Source of the DNA: Methanolobus sp.
GTDB taxonomy: Archaea; Halobacteriota; Methanosarcinia; Methanosarcinales; Methanosarcinaceae
Direction of reading: 5' to 3'
Assembly (NCBI GenBank): GCA_029762595.1
Contig: JARVGJ010000001.1
Coordinates: forward strand, 1 to 64,000
Length of the DNA stretch: 64,000 nucleotides
Both the position numbers and the translations under genes were made by a program. Positions 16,062 through 25,262 of the stretch are shown here, one piece after another; positions within the stretch are counted from its first letter, which is position 1, and every line of letters starts with the position of its first letter. The notes beneath the pieces are model-generated. The model made no database searches and was not told where the DNA came from. It worked only from the letters and a program-made list of their open reading frames with translations.

Positions 16062-18836
16062 TCATTTCCTTATCTGTTCTTCAAGCAGATTCCGGCCACT
16101 TTCAAGCGCTTCTGTGACCTTGCCACAATCGACACCACCGCCACGGGCCATTGCAGGTTTACCACCGCCACCGCCCCCCACTACCTCTGACATTCTCCTG
16201 ACGAGTTTTCCTGCGTCAGCACCGGCTTTCAATGCATCCTCTCCTGCAGCACCAACTATCTTGACTCCCGATGAATCACTTGCCAGAAGCACTACCATGT
16301 CCCTGTTAGTTGTCAGTTCCCCGGCTATCTTCACGAGCTCATCAATGTCTGCATGTGCAATGACAGCAGCCACCAGCCTCAGGTCACCTATGCTTATAGC
16401 TTCGTTTGCCATCTGGGTGACATGAACATGTGCCAGATCTTCCTTGAGCCTCTGGTTCTCTTTCTTGAATTCCTTCCACTCACAGAAGAAACGCTCGATT
16501 GTGGATGGAAGATGTTCCGGTCTTACGCGCAGTGCATCTGCAGACTGGTTGAGGTAAGACTCCATTTCCTGTGTGGCCCTGACCGCTGCAAGACCTGCGG
16601 CATATTCTATGCGCTCCACACCATCCTGGATACGTTCTGTCTTTAATATCTTAATAGGACCGACAAGCCCGGTACTGACACAGTGAGTGCCTCCGCAAGC
16701 CTCTATATCATCGGCCACTTTCAGTACACGTATTGTCTTTCCGGGAGGAACACCACCCTGGTACAGACCAAAACCGTATTTCTTCTCGGCCTCTATCCTG
16801 TCCATCCATTCTGCAGTAACACGCTGGTTATCCATGACAGTGCGATTGGCTATGAGCTCTATTTGGTTAAGCTCTTCCTGCGTTATACGTTTGTAGTGAG
16901 ATATATCAAGACGTGCCTTGTCAACGAATTTCTGGGCACCTGCCTGCCAGACATGGTCACCAAGTACCTTACGTGCGGCATCATTGACGATATGCGTTGC
17001 TGTATGGTGGCACGCATGTGACATACGGCGCTGTTCATTCACGCTTCCCTGCACCATGTCACCCTTGCGTACGTGAAGACCATCCTCCACATCTTCTATG
17101 ATGTGCACGACCACTCCTTCTGATGCCTGTACGTCTATCACATTGAGGACAATATCCTCGACCGCAAGAGTACCATGATCAGCGGGTTGTCCGCCGCCTT
17201 CCGGGTAGAAGAGAGTGCTGTCAAGCACGATGTGATTGTCAAAGATATCAAGGATAACCGCCTCAAAATTCATCCGTGTGGGCTCATCATAGAACAGCTT
17301 CTTGGTCCTGGGTAATTTGGAAACCCTTTCTGCGTAAGGGAAGACCTTGACCTCCTTCTCCTCTGCCTTGCTGTGCCCTTCAGCAACAAGTGAATAGAAA
17401 TTATCAGGAAGATCTACATCCACACCAACCTCGGATGCTGCCTCTTTTGAGATCTCAGGAGGGATGCCGTGACTATCATACATTTCCACCAGTGTTGTAA
17501 GAGGTATCTTCTCACCAGCTTCCTTATAGTGCCTGGCAGATTTTTGAATCATACGCCTTCCACGATCCAGAGTGTCTGCAAACTTGCGCTCTTCATGATA
17601 GAGTATATCCTCGATAACGTCAAGCTTCTCCTGAAATTCCGGATACTCAGGAAGGTTCTGTACGTGCATTTTCACGATATCCGACAGAGGGATAGTTATA
17701 CCCATGTCCTTCATCATCCTCAGGGTACGGCGAAGTACCAGCCTTGCAAGGTAGCCTGCCTTGACATTGGACGGAATGACACCATCGGCAAGCATGAAGG
17801 TAAGGCAGCGCGTGTGATCGGTTATTGCATACACGGTCTCAACAGGTTCCATGATTGCAGATAGTTTCTCAACTGTTGTCCCTATACTGGAAGCAACCTG
17901 TTTCCTGAGCTCGAAAAGATTTGCCTTTTCACTTACGTCCATAAGACCCGCAAGGCGGGCATTCTGCGAAAGTATATTTGCATATTCTGTGTTGTTAAGC
18001 TCGTGCTCGATGCCTGCAAGGTCCATCAGTTCGTTCACGATATTCGGGAAAACCGCATCATATATCGTAGGTGAGCCTTTTGATGCCCACACAAACCTTT
18101 CCAGTCCGTAGCCGGTATCCACGATATAATTATCCATCTTACGGTAGTTATTGCCCTTGATCACAATGTCGCCATCTTTTGACTGCTGCAGGTCCATGAA
18201 AACAAGGGTAGCAACTTCAAGACCACCAATCAGTGCCTCAACACATGGTCCCGCATTCCCACCGCCTGCCCATGGTTCCTCCTTATAGGTAACGGCCATG
18301 GGATCCACACCCAGGGAATTGAAAAGTTCATCACACAGGCCGACTGTGTGGTCCTTCCAGTAGATCTCCTCACCTTTCTTATTAAAAGCGTGATGGGCCA
18401 TCATTTCAAAAGTGGTCAGATGACGGCCACTCCTTCCAACTGCATCAAGGTCAGAAAGACGTATGCATGGCTGGGAAATAGTTAATGGATTGGCTGGTGG
18501 CGGCACCTGCCCGGAAGTTACAAAAGGCTGAAAATCAGCTATAGAGGCGATTGTCAGATAGATATCATCCCTCCATCTTGCAATTACCGGATATCTTTCA
18601 AGTCTGGTATGATCCCTCTCTTCAAAGAAACGGAGATAATATTCCCTCATTTCTGCAAGATCGAACTTTTTCTTAAAAACCGGTTCACCAATAAAAGAGT
18701 AGGGATCGCATGGTGCATCCCCGCATGTAGCTCTTTCAGTATCCCGGGTCCAGAAATGTTTTCCACATTTGGAACACTGTTTACGAACGAATCCATTCTC
18801 TGAGAAAAAATCAAGCTGATACTCGTCTTCAAGCAT
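16062..18836 (-). CDS. alaS: alanyl-tRNA synthetase
   Basis: Charges tRNA-Ala. The 924-residue archaeal form has an N-terminal zinc-like module (CSKCGKHFWT...CGDAPCDPY, about 20-45), the class II catalytic domain, an editing domain with zinc ligands HHTATH and CGGTHC, and a C-terminal DHHA1 domain with a glycine run GGGGGGKPAMARGGG. Full length, no frame damage. TATA-like TTCATATAAACT lies just upstream on the minus strand. Confidence 0.97.
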   Translation of the reverse strand: MLEDEYQLDFFSENGFVRKQCSKCGKHFWTRDTERATCGDAPCDPYSFIGEPVFKKKFDLAEMREYYLRFFEERDHTRLERYPVIARWRDDIYLTIASIADFQPFVTSGQVPPPANPLTISQPCIRLSDLDAVGRSGRHLTTFEMMAHHAFNKKGEEIYWKDHTVGLCDELFNSLGVDPMAVTYKEEPWAGGGNAGPCVEALIGGLEVATLVFMDLQQSKDGDIVIKGNNYRKMDNYIVDTGYGLERFVWASKGSPTIYDAVFPNIVNELMDLAGIEHELNNTEYANILSQNARLAGLMDVSEKANLFELRKQVASSIGTTVEKLSAIMEPVETVYAITDHTRCLTFMLADGVIPSNVKAGYLARLVLRRTLRMMKDMGITIPLSDIVKMHVQNLPEYPEFQEKLDVIEDILYHEERKFADTLDRGRRMIQKSARHYKEAGEKIPLTTLVEMYDSHGIPPEISKEAASEVGVDVDLPDNFYSLVAEGHSKAEEKEVKVFPYAERVSKLPRTKKLFYDEPTRMNFEAVILDIFDNHIVLDSTLFYPEGGGQPADHGTLAVEDIVLNVIDVQASEGVVVHIIEDVEDGLHVRKGDMVQGSVNEQRRMSHACHHTATHIVNDAARKVLGDHVWQAGAQKFVDKARLDISHYKRITQEELNQIELIANRTVMDNQRVTAEWMDRIEAEKKYGFGLYQGGVPPGKTIRVLKVADDIEACGGTHCVSTGLVGPIKILKTERIQDGVERIEYAAGLAAVRATQEMESYLNQSADALRVRPEHLPSTIERFFCEWKEFKKENQRLKEDLAHVHVTQMANEAISIGDLRLVAAVIAHADIDELVKIAGELTTNRDMVVLLASDSSGVKIVGAAGEDALKAGADAGKLVRRMSEVVGGGGGGKPAMARGGGVDCGKVTEALESGRNLLEEQIRK

Positions 18837-19191
18837 AATTATTCCAACGATGAGTTTAGTTTATATGAATATAGTCAATGGGTTTTAGTATATCTGGTCA
18901 ATCAGTCATAGTACATCAAGGCAATTTATTCTTCCAACTATCGTCCCAATGATTAAAAACGTTTCTTATCAAACCACACCAAGCATTATTCCAAAAGTCA
19001 GACACAGTATACAATAAACAATATAAATATACATACAGAATAAATCCTACTGATATGTATTAGTCCAAAAATTACAAAGAGAATACATATTTTTTATGAA
19101 CATAAGCTAATCTATTCTTGTACATCATGAAAATAATGGATACATTACACTTAAGTGCATGGTCATGAAAAGCAGATATAGGTGATGACCG
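18837..19191. promoter_or_regulatory. 355-bp AT-rich divergent intergenic region
   Basis: No gene is visible. It holds promoters for alaS (minus, TATA-like near 18858) and for the plus-strand ORFan at 19192 (CAATATAAATATAC near 19018-19031 and further AT-rich stretches). A perfect 10-bp palindrome CACTTAAGTG occurs at 19148-19157, about 35 bp before the ORFan start, and could be an operator. The ORFan's ribosome binding site AGGTGATG is at its end. Confidence 0.4.
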
Positions 19192-19464
19192 ATGGAATCA
19201 ATGCGTTATATGTCATTAGTATTCAGAGGGCTTGTGGAAGAATATAACAACACTGGAGTCAGACCATCCGTCTTTATGGACGGAGGTGGAAGCCTGCAGG
19301 TATATCTTTGCGATCCCATAATTGATGAAATGGATGAGGAATATGGAATCGATGTGGAAAGTGAATATGATGTTAATGGCGGACAGTTCACGCAGAACTT
19401 CTTTGCAAACAGATTAAGCCCGACGGAAATCATCAAGCACAATCTCATCAACGAAGAGATATAA
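19192..19464 (+). CDS. small acidic protein of unknown function
   Basis: Not recognised. It has 90 residues, is acidic, without signal or membrane segment. The start is well supported by AGGTGATG 5 bp upstream. Coding character looks genuine (no shadow gene on the other strand). The region DEMDEEYGIDVESEYDVNGGQF is rich in Asp/Glu. It is followed by another unknown gene on the same strand, 116 bp downstream, behind a hairpin. Confidence 0.65.
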   Translation: MESMRYMSLVFRGLVEEYNNTGVRPSVFMDGGGSLQVYLCDPIIDEMDEEYGIDVESEYDVNGGQFTQNFFANRLSPTEIIKHNLINEEI

Positions 19465-19501
19465 AACAATAAGCCCGATAATAACTTTTCAATCAAGTAG
19501 A

Positions 19502-19555
19502 GTAGGGTGCCTGAATAAAGGAACATTGCACGGGAAAGAGGGAACAGGCACCTAC
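19502..19555 (+). ncRNA. candidate structured 5' leader hairpin
   Basis: GTAGGGTGCCTG (19502-19513) pairs with CAGGCACCTAC (19545-19555): an 11-bp stem with one bulged G and a 31-nt loop. GATATAAAAC at 19456-19465 could be a TATA box giving a start near 19485-19490. The hairpin would then lie in the 5' leader of the gene at 19581, whose ribosome binding site AAGGTGG follows 15 nt later. A leader regulatory element is inferred, not shown. Confidence 0.4.
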
Positions 19556-19580
19556 GCCACAAACTACAAGGTGGAAAACA

Positions 19581-20000
19581 ATGGACTATAAAAAACTTCT
19601 GAAGGTACTCAAGAACTCAAAACAAGTCTATAGGGAAGACTATATCAAGAAGATATTCAGAAGCTCTCATTATGACATTGGTTTATTTGAGGAACAGCTC
19701 AATGAGTTTAACGAAACTCTCAAAGGCAGGGATTCAGAAATTGCAAAATCATACATGGACAGGACAATACTTGCGCAGGTAATAGACGATGCATCGATAC
19801 TGCTGGAGATAGTAAAGGACAGCTCATGCCTTTCCAGTGAACAGAATGAAGTAATCGTGGAAATGATATTCAAGCTCGATGAAATGAGTGATGAGATAGA
19901 GGTTTTGGAAGAAGTGAAAACCCTTGCAGATATGAGCGAGCAGGGAAACAATCGCGGCAAATCATTACATAGCAAAGACAAGGTCTACGCAAACGTCTGA
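19581..20000 (+). CDS. helical protein of unknown function
   Basis: Not recognised. The 139-residue protein is predicted mostly helical and highly charged, with a run EMIFKLDEMSDEIEVLEEVKTL that could form a coiled coil. The C-terminal tail is polar (EQGNNRGKSLHSKDK). No signal peptide. Start supported by AAGGTGGAAAACA just upstream. It follows the small acidic ORFan and a leader hairpin and precedes surE with its own promoter-like gap. Confidence 0.65.
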   Translation: MDYKKLLKVLKNSKQVYREDYIKKIFRSSHYDIGLFEEQLNEFNETLKGRDSEIAKSYMDRTILAQVIDDASILLEIVKDSSCLSSEQNEVIVEMIFKLDEMSDEIEVLEEVKTLADMSEQGNNRGKSLHSKDKVYANV

Positions 20001-20072
20001 ACACACATCCCACCTTTAACAAGCATTATTCTACCCATTAGTTTTAAGGCATGAGCTTACAATGATGTAGAC

Positions 20073-20861
20073 ATGTCAAAAAAGATATTGGTCACAAACG
20101 ATGATGGTGTTTATTCTACAGGCATACATGCAGCTTATAATAGTGTCAAAGACCTAGGAGAAGTCACCATCTCCGCCCCAATGACGCAACAGAGTGGTGT
20201 TGGACGTTCTATTTCTATCTTTGAGCCACTAAGGATAACCAGAACAACAGTCAATGGAATGGAAGTCAATGCTGTTGCCGGAACCCCTACAGATTCAGTC
20301 ATCCTTGGCATATTCTCGATAATGGGACAGATGCCAGACCTTATCCTTTCAGGTTTTAATATCGGAGAGAACATCAGCACAGATACCATAACCACATCCG
20401 GAACCATCGGTGCCGCACTTGAGGGTGCAAGTTACGGAATTCCTGCAATCGCTGCTTCCATACAGGTTATGGAAGAGGGAAACAAATTTGATGATAACAG
20501 AGAGTTCAAACATGATTACAATGTGGCCATAAAGGTTGTCAACAGGATAGCAAAGAACGTGCTAAAGTACGGCCTGCCTGAAAAAGTAGACCTGCTTAAT
20601 GTCAACATCCCTCATCATGTGGATAATGAGCCTGTGATAGAGATCACAAGGCTTGCAAGGAAGTTCTTCAAGACGGATGTCGAAGAGCGACATGATCCAA
20701 GAGGAAGACCATATTACTGGATAGCAGGAGAACTTGTAGCAGACGAGGAAAAAGGAACTGACGTTCATGCCATAATGCACAACGGAAATGTCTCTGTCAC
20801 CCCAATATCCCTGGATGCAACATCCCCGATAGACTTTTCAGAAATAGAACACCTGCTGTAG
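20073..20861 (+). CDS. surE: 5'-nucleotidase SurE
   Basis: Metal-dependent nucleoside monophosphate phosphatase of the SurE family. The 262 residues begin with ILVTNDDGVYSTGI, giving the two metal-binding aspartates. SGxNxGxN-like SGFNIGENIS and AGTPTDSV follow, as does the family TSGTIGAALEG. Full length for archaeal SurE. It ends in TAG and is convergent with the moaA pair. Confidence 0.93.
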   Translation: MSKKILVTNDDGVYSTGIHAAYNSVKDLGEVTISAPMTQQSGVGRSISIFEPLRITRTTVNGMEVNAVAGTPTDSVILGIFSIMGQMPDLILSGFNIGENISTDTITTSGTIGAALEGASYGIPAIAASIQVMEEGNKFDDNREFKHDYNVAIKVVNRIAKNVLKYGLPEKVDLLNVNIPHHVDNEPVIEITRLARKFFKTDVEERHDPRGRPYYWIAGELVADEEKGTDVHAIMHNGNVSVTPISLDATSPIDFSEIEHLL

Positions 20862-20918
20862 GCAGGTTTCTTTGAAAGATGATCTCTGCAATTTAAACGA
20901 AGAATTGCGGAAAAATTA

Positions 20919-21068
20919 TCATTGTTTAACTTTTATGAAGATCTCCTTGCAATCCCTGTCCACACCATGCAGGGTTGTCGCTGCACCAATTACTGTGCTG
21001 CCAAGAATTGCCTGGACGAAGTGATTTATCTCTATGTTCTTTCCGTCAACTGTTAATTCAACTTCCAT
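20919..21068 (-). CDS. 49-residue conserved-type small protein downstream of moaA
   Basis: Absent from the ORF track. It reads MEVELTVDGKNIEINHFVQ and ends DCKEIFIKVKQ, with a beta-strand / helix / beta-strand pattern. GGAG lies about 8 bp before the ATG, inside the last codons of moaA, and the start is 2 bp after the moaA stop, so translation is probably coupled. I recall similar short proteins in other Methanosarcinaceae but cannot name a function. A link to molybdopterin synthesis is suggested only by position. Confidence 0.75.
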   Translation of the reverse strand: MEVELTVDGKNIEINHFVQAILGSTVIGAATTLHGVDRDCKEIFIKVKQ

Positions 21069-21070
21069 TT

Positions 21071-21997
21071 TTATTGCTCCTTCAGACTTCTGCAGAAAGG
21101 TACACGCCGGCTGGCTGCCAGCCTGAAAAGATCAGGCAGCTCTTCTTTGGATGCTTTTGAAACATCTACAAGATCATCATTGACAAGCAGACATGGTTTT
21201 AACCTGCCATCTGCTGTGACCCTTAGCCTGTTGCAGTTAGCACAGAATTCCGTGTTATCCACAGGCCTTACAAATTCGACTTCCGCACCATTTATGATAT
21301 ATTTTTTTCTCTTGTGCAGCTCCCGTACAGAAACATCGGATGAGACTGCCAGCAGGGACCTTTCCACTTCATTGGCATCGATCCTGTAACCGGGAATGTT
21401 CCTGAAATCCATAAGTTCTATCAGTTGCAGTATAACAGCTCCCCTGTAACTTCTGGTAAAATCAAGCATTTCTTCGATCTCATTATCATTGAGATCCTTC
21501 AACAGTACCATATTCAGTTTCACTGGAGTCAGTCCTGCATCCACTGCCTCGTGAATGCCATCAAGTACCCTGTCAAATGTGCCTCTTGTACAGTTGGTGA
21601 TCATATGATATTTTTCAGGATCCAGGGTATCAAGGCTTATATTGACCCGGTCAAGACCGGCATCCTTCAGGGAAGCTGCCCTGTCCCTTAAAAGGGTCGC
21701 ATTGGTTGTCAGGGATATATCCCTCATATCAGGCAGACGGGCCAGTGCCTCCTCAAGATCTTTTCTGAGCAAAGGCTCCCCTCCTGAGAGCTTCAAACGG
21801 TCCATACCGAATTGGGAAGCAACCTCTACAATATTTACAATGGTATCCACTGGCATCTCGCGGCTATGGCCAATATGGCCCTCGTTGTGACAGTAGATGC
21901 AATTGAGATTGCAACGGTCTGTAATGGACATTCTCAGACTCCTTAAAGTACGGCCGTAGGAATCTGAGAGGACTTGCCCTGTTCCTGCAGAAGACAT
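21071..21997 (-). CDS. moaA: GTP 3',8-cyclase MoaA
   Basis: Radical SAM enzyme for the first step of molybdopterin synthesis (tungsten/molybdenum cofactor of formylmethanofuran dehydrogenase). The 308 residues carry the SAM-cluster motif CNLNCIYC (Cys 29, 33, 36), GGEPLLRKD, and the second cluster ligands CANCNRLRVTADGRLKPCL near the C-terminus. It lacks the bacterial GG tail, as archaeal members often do. Forms a pair with the 49-residue protein; divergent from cobB/cfbB. Confidence 0.93.
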   Translation of the reverse strand: MSSAGTGQVLSDSYGRTLRSLRMSITDRCNLNCIYCHNEGHIGHSREMPVDTIVNIVEVASQFGMDRLKLSGGEPLLRKDLEEALARLPDMRDISLTTNATLLRDRAASLKDAGLDRVNISLDTLDPEKYHMITNCTRGTFDRVLDGIHEAVDAGLTPVKLNMVLLKDLNDNEIEEMLDFTRSYRGAVILQLIELMDFRNIPGYRIDANEVERSLLAVSSDVSVRELHKRKKYIINGAEVEFVRPVDNTEFCANCNRLRVTADGRLKPCLLVNDDLVDVSKASKEELPDLFRLAASRRVPFCRSLKEQ

Positions 21998-22087
21998 AGT
22001 ATCCTAGATATACGTTATTTATTTAACTATTTTGAATGCTTTGCGTGGAGAATAATACATATATAGAAACTGTACACAATTAACTCC

Positions 22088-23407
22088 ATGACAAAAGCGG
22101 TGTTACTTGCAGGTACCAACAGCGGAGTTGGAAAAACTACGGTTTCAATGGGCATTATGGCAGCCCTGAAAAGACGGGAAATGAAAGTCCAGCCATTCAA
22201 GGTCGGGCCTGATTACATCGACCCCACATACCATACGGCCATCTGCGGCAAGCCCTCAAGGAACCTGGATACGTTCATGATGCAGGTTGAAGGTGTGAGA
22301 AAGACCTTTTCCAGGTATTCTGAAAATGCAGACATCAATATCGTTGAAGGAGTGATGGGGCTTTTTGACGGCATGGATTCCACAGAAATAGCAAGTTCTG
22401 CGCATGTTGCAAAATCACTTGATATACCCGTAATACTGATAGTGAACGTCCATGGAATGTCAAGAAGTGCAGCGGCCATTGTGAAAGGGTTTGCTGAATA
22501 TGACAGGGATGTGAAAATTGCCGGAGTGATACTTAACAAGGTTGGAAGCCCCAGACATGCAAAGATGATAATAGACTCCATCCCCGACATACCCGTTGTA
22601 GGCACCCTTCCGCGCAACCAGGATGTTACAGTGCCTTCACGCCACCTGGGACTTTATATGGCCCATGAACAGGATTTTGATTCACAGAAACTTGCTGCCT
22701 TCATTGAAGAGAATATCGATCTTGATGCCATAATATCCATTGCCAGCAGTGCTCCGGATACTGAAAAGAACCCAGCGGAAAAAGAATGTGATGCTGATGT
22801 GAAAATTGGTGTTGCCTATGACAGTGCCTTCTGTTTCTATTACCAGGACATGTTCGACGCATTCAGAAGAGCAGGTGCAGAGCCGGTGTTCTTCAGTCCG
22901 ATAAAGGGAGAACTGCCCGAGGTTGATGGCCTGTACTTTGGAGGAGGTTATCCGGAACTGCACATCAGCGAGCTGGAAGCTTCAAAAACCACAAAACAAC
23001 TAAAAGACCTGTCAGCCGAAGGTATACCCATATATGGTGAATGCGGAGGATTACAATACCTATCCACATCATATGAGATAGAAGGAACAGTTTACAGGAT
23101 GGCTGATGTGCTTCCTGCACAGACCGTCATGACAAAGAAACTCCAGGCCCTGGGATATACAGAAGGGCAGGCAAACGGGGATTTCATCAAAGGGACAATA
23201 CGGGGACATGAGTTCCATTATTCTGTGACATACTGCGACAACGATGCAAAGCTTGCCTATGAAATGAAACGGGGCAAAGGTATAATCGACGGAAAGGACG
23301 GACTCTTTGAGCACAATTCCATTGCAAGTTACACCCACGCCCATCCCGCTTCGTTCCCCGTGAAAGATTTTGTAGAGAAATGCAGAGAATATAAACAACA
23401 AAAGTAA
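22088..23407 (+). CDS. cobyrinate / Ni-sirohydrochlorin a,c-diamide synthase
   Basis: ATP- and glutamine-dependent amidotransferase of the CbiA family. It amidates the a and c side chains of cobyrinate (B12) or, as CfbB, of Ni-sirohydrochlorin for coenzyme F430. The 439 residues have an N-terminal ATPase domain (GTNSGVGKTT at 9-18, VGPDYIDPTYH) and a C-terminal class I glutaminase domain with the nucleophile in YGECGGLQYL and a late HAHPAS. No neighbouring cob or cfb gene helps to choose between the two roles. Confidence 0.88.
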   Translation: MTKAVLLAGTNSGVGKTTVSMGIMAALKRREMKVQPFKVGPDYIDPTYHTAICGKPSRNLDTFMMQVEGVRKTFSRYSENADINIVEGVMGLFDGMDSTEIASSAHVAKSLDIPVILIVNVHGMSRSAAAIVKGFAEYDRDVKIAGVILNKVGSPRHAKMIIDSIPDIPVVGTLPRNQDVTVPSRHLGLYMAHEQDFDSQKLAAFIEENIDLDAIISIASSAPDTEKNPAEKECDADVKIGVAYDSAFCFYYQDMFDAFRRAGAEPVFFSPIKGELPEVDGLYFGGGYPELHISELEASKTTKQLKDLSAEGIPIYGECGGLQYLSTSYEIEGTVYRMADVLPAQTVMTKKLQALGYTEGQANGDFIKGTIRGHEFHYSVTYCDNDAKLAYEMKRGKGIIDGKDGLFEHNSIASYTHAHPASFPVKDFVEKCREYKQQK

Positions 23408-23481
23408 CAAAAATTAACGGATCTGAAATATCATGCAAATTCGACAAATATTTATATGAAAGCGACCAACATCCAAACATA

Positions 23482-23521
23482 CATTGCAAATATATGCAAT
23501 GAGTATATAGCTTTATAAATA
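23482..23521 (+). promoter_or_regulatory. inverted-repeat operator plus TATA box before the PEF-CTERM gene
   Basis: CATTGCA-AATATA-TGCAATG (23482-23501) is a perfect 7+7 bp inverted repeat. It stands 9 bp upstream of the TATA box CTTTATAAATA (23511-23521). That predicts transcription from about 23543, a short leader, and translation from 23558. The position just upstream of the TATA box suits an activator or a repressor that blocks TBP/TFB. Confidence 0.5.
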
Positions 23522-23557
23522 ATAATCTTAGGATAAATACAGATAATGGTGGTACGA

Positions 23558-24124
23558 ATGAAGAAGATACTATTAGTAATAACACTTGCAGTATTGCTGC
23601 TTTCAATGGCACATACAGCAAGCGCAGTTGTGGCTATGACAGAATTCGATGATGGATGTTACTGTGTAAAACTTGCAGGAGATTACGGAATACCTGAATA
23701 TCAACATCCCTCAAGTCCAGAACCGATGATGGAAATACCCACAACATATCATATAGAAGTAGATGCAAAGGTATGTAAATCAGGAGAAGATGTTACAGTA
23801 ACTGTCCTTAACAGCAACCCCGGCGTTACAATCAGCGAACTGAATATACTCAGTCTCTATAAGGAAGAGATCACACTCAATGCAAGTGGCACATGTGCAA
23901 TGGGACACTCATTCGAAGGTGAGATGACACTCATAGGTGATGGGGAAAACTATTACACTACCAATGCAATGGGAACTGTTGACGGCCAGGTACCCGTTAT
24001 TGGTTCATTTACTGCAACTATTGGACAATGCACTCCAGAAGAGATCCCGGAATTTCCAACCATAGCCCTCCCGGTAATAGCCATCCTTGGACTTGCATTC
24101 ATAATGCAGCGCAGGAAGGACTGA
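23558..24124 (+). CDS. secreted protein with PEF-CTERM sorting tail
   Basis: The protein (188 residues from the ATG at 23558, preceded by GGTGG) has an N-terminal signal peptide (KKILLVITLAVLLLSMAHTASA), an outer domain of about 130 residues with five cysteines (including CYC near the start), and a C-terminal tripartite sorting signal: PEFPTIALP, a hydrophobic stretch, then QRRKD. That PEF-CTERM signal is the substrate mark for archaeosortases in Methanosarcinales, so the protein should be cleaved and anchored outside the cell. The outer domain is not recognised. An archaeosortase gene lies 2.8 kb away. Confidence 0.85.
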   Translation: MKKILLVITLAVLLLSMAHTASAVVAMTEFDDGCYCVKLAGDYGIPEYQHPSSPEPMMEIPTTYHIEVDAKVCKSGEDVTVTVLNSNPGVTISELNILSLYKEEITLNASGTCAMGHSFEGEMTLIGDGENYYTTNAMGTVDGQVPVIGSFTATIGQCTPEEIPEFPTIALPVIAILGLAFIMQRRKD

Positions 24125-24170
24125 ATATAAGGAATGAAATACGGAGCTGATGCTCCGATTAGTGTTTTTA

Positions 24171-25259
24171 TCAGTGGCCGGACCGATTCTCGATCTGGCT
24201 TTCATCTGATATCTTTGTTTTTGGCTGTTGTTCCTGATTTTGGGAATCCCTGTTTTTGAACCACATCTTACGGCTGTAGTAGTTCAGGGGATGGCTTATC
24301 TTTTTACAGGTCTCATCCGCAGCGTAGCAATTACCGTATGTCTGCATTGTCGCACACGAAGGAGGCTTATAATGAGTGCCTGAAGAGCCGGCAATGTGCT
24401 CTACCTGGTACCTGGCCTTTTCCACATCAAAATCAGGAGATGTGGCAAAGAGGTTAATAATATCATCCACGGTCATTCCAATGGTCAGCAGGAAAGCGGT
24501 CATTGCAAAACGCATCGAATGAGCCAGGTTCACCCCGGCCTGCGTATTTGCAATGGCATATGTGATACACGGAGGGAAAAGATCAGTTTCCACAGATTCG
24601 AATTCAGACTCACCAAAAGCACTTTTTCTCTCTTCAAGTGCTTCACGGATCTCACTCAGGTATGGCTCACAAGCCATGTTAAGTTCATCAGGTACCGGCA
24701 TGGGGAGGTTTTGCTCAACACGACTCTTTATCAGTTCCTGCAAAAGACGGGCAAACTCTTCCTTTGAAACATTTACATTGCCATGATCCAGTTTGCGATT
24801 GACGAGTTTCCATTCAATGGCCTTCAGAGAGCTTGCCATGCGTATATATGAACTGAAGTGCAGCTTAAATCCGTTTGCACCTTCATCGGGAAAAACCCCG
24901 AAATCCGAAGCGAACTCCTTAAGAAAAGCAAAGTCCCGTATCTTTAAGAGCTTATAGGAAGCAACCGCTTCTGCAAGGCAGAACCTGCGGGTAAGGAAAG
25001 CATCATCGACACATGAAACGAGTATCCTGGAAAATGGATAGGAAAACAGTTCCAGCATTATCCTCTGTTCATCAGAGCAGGAAATTCCTGGCTTTATAAG
25101 TTCACCGGAGATAGCCTGCAGAACCCTCTCTTTACCACGGATACGAGCTGAATCCATGGCCCTTGACGTAGCCAGACGCTCAAGGGATATTCCGAGGTCC
25201 CTCACATATGAAGATGCCCCGGAAATATAAGGATATAGTGCAAAGTCCCTTTCATCCAT
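24171..25259 (-). CDS. priL: DNA primase large subunit PriL
   Basis: Regulatory subunit of the archaeal/eukaryotic primase; it binds PriS and helps initiate primers. The 362 residues show the helical N-terminal domain and the C-terminal Fe-S domain, with ligands in PPCITYA, PSCATMQTYGNC and DETCKKISHPLNYY. The Gln/Lys-rich tail after about 335 is probably disordered. Its start lies 3 bp after the PCNA stop, so the two replication proteins are co-expressed. PriS is not in the window. Confidence 0.92.
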   Translation of the reverse strand: MDERDFALYPYISGASSYVRDLGISLERLATSRAMDSARIRGKERVLQAISGELIKPGISCSDEQRIMLELFSYPFSRILVSCVDDAFLTRRFCLAEAVASYKLLKIRDFAFLKEFASDFGVFPDEGANGFKLHFSSYIRMASSLKAIEWKLVNRKLDHGNVNVSKEEFARLLQELIKSRVEQNLPMPVPDELNMACEPYLSEIREALEERKSAFGESEFESVETDLFPPCITYAIANTQAGVNLAHSMRFAMTAFLLTIGMTVDDIINLFATSPDFDVEKARYQVEHIAGSSGTHYKPPSCATMQTYGNCYAADETCKKISHPLNYYSRKMWFKNRDSQNQEQQPKTKISDESQIENRSGH

Positions 25260-25262
25260 AGA

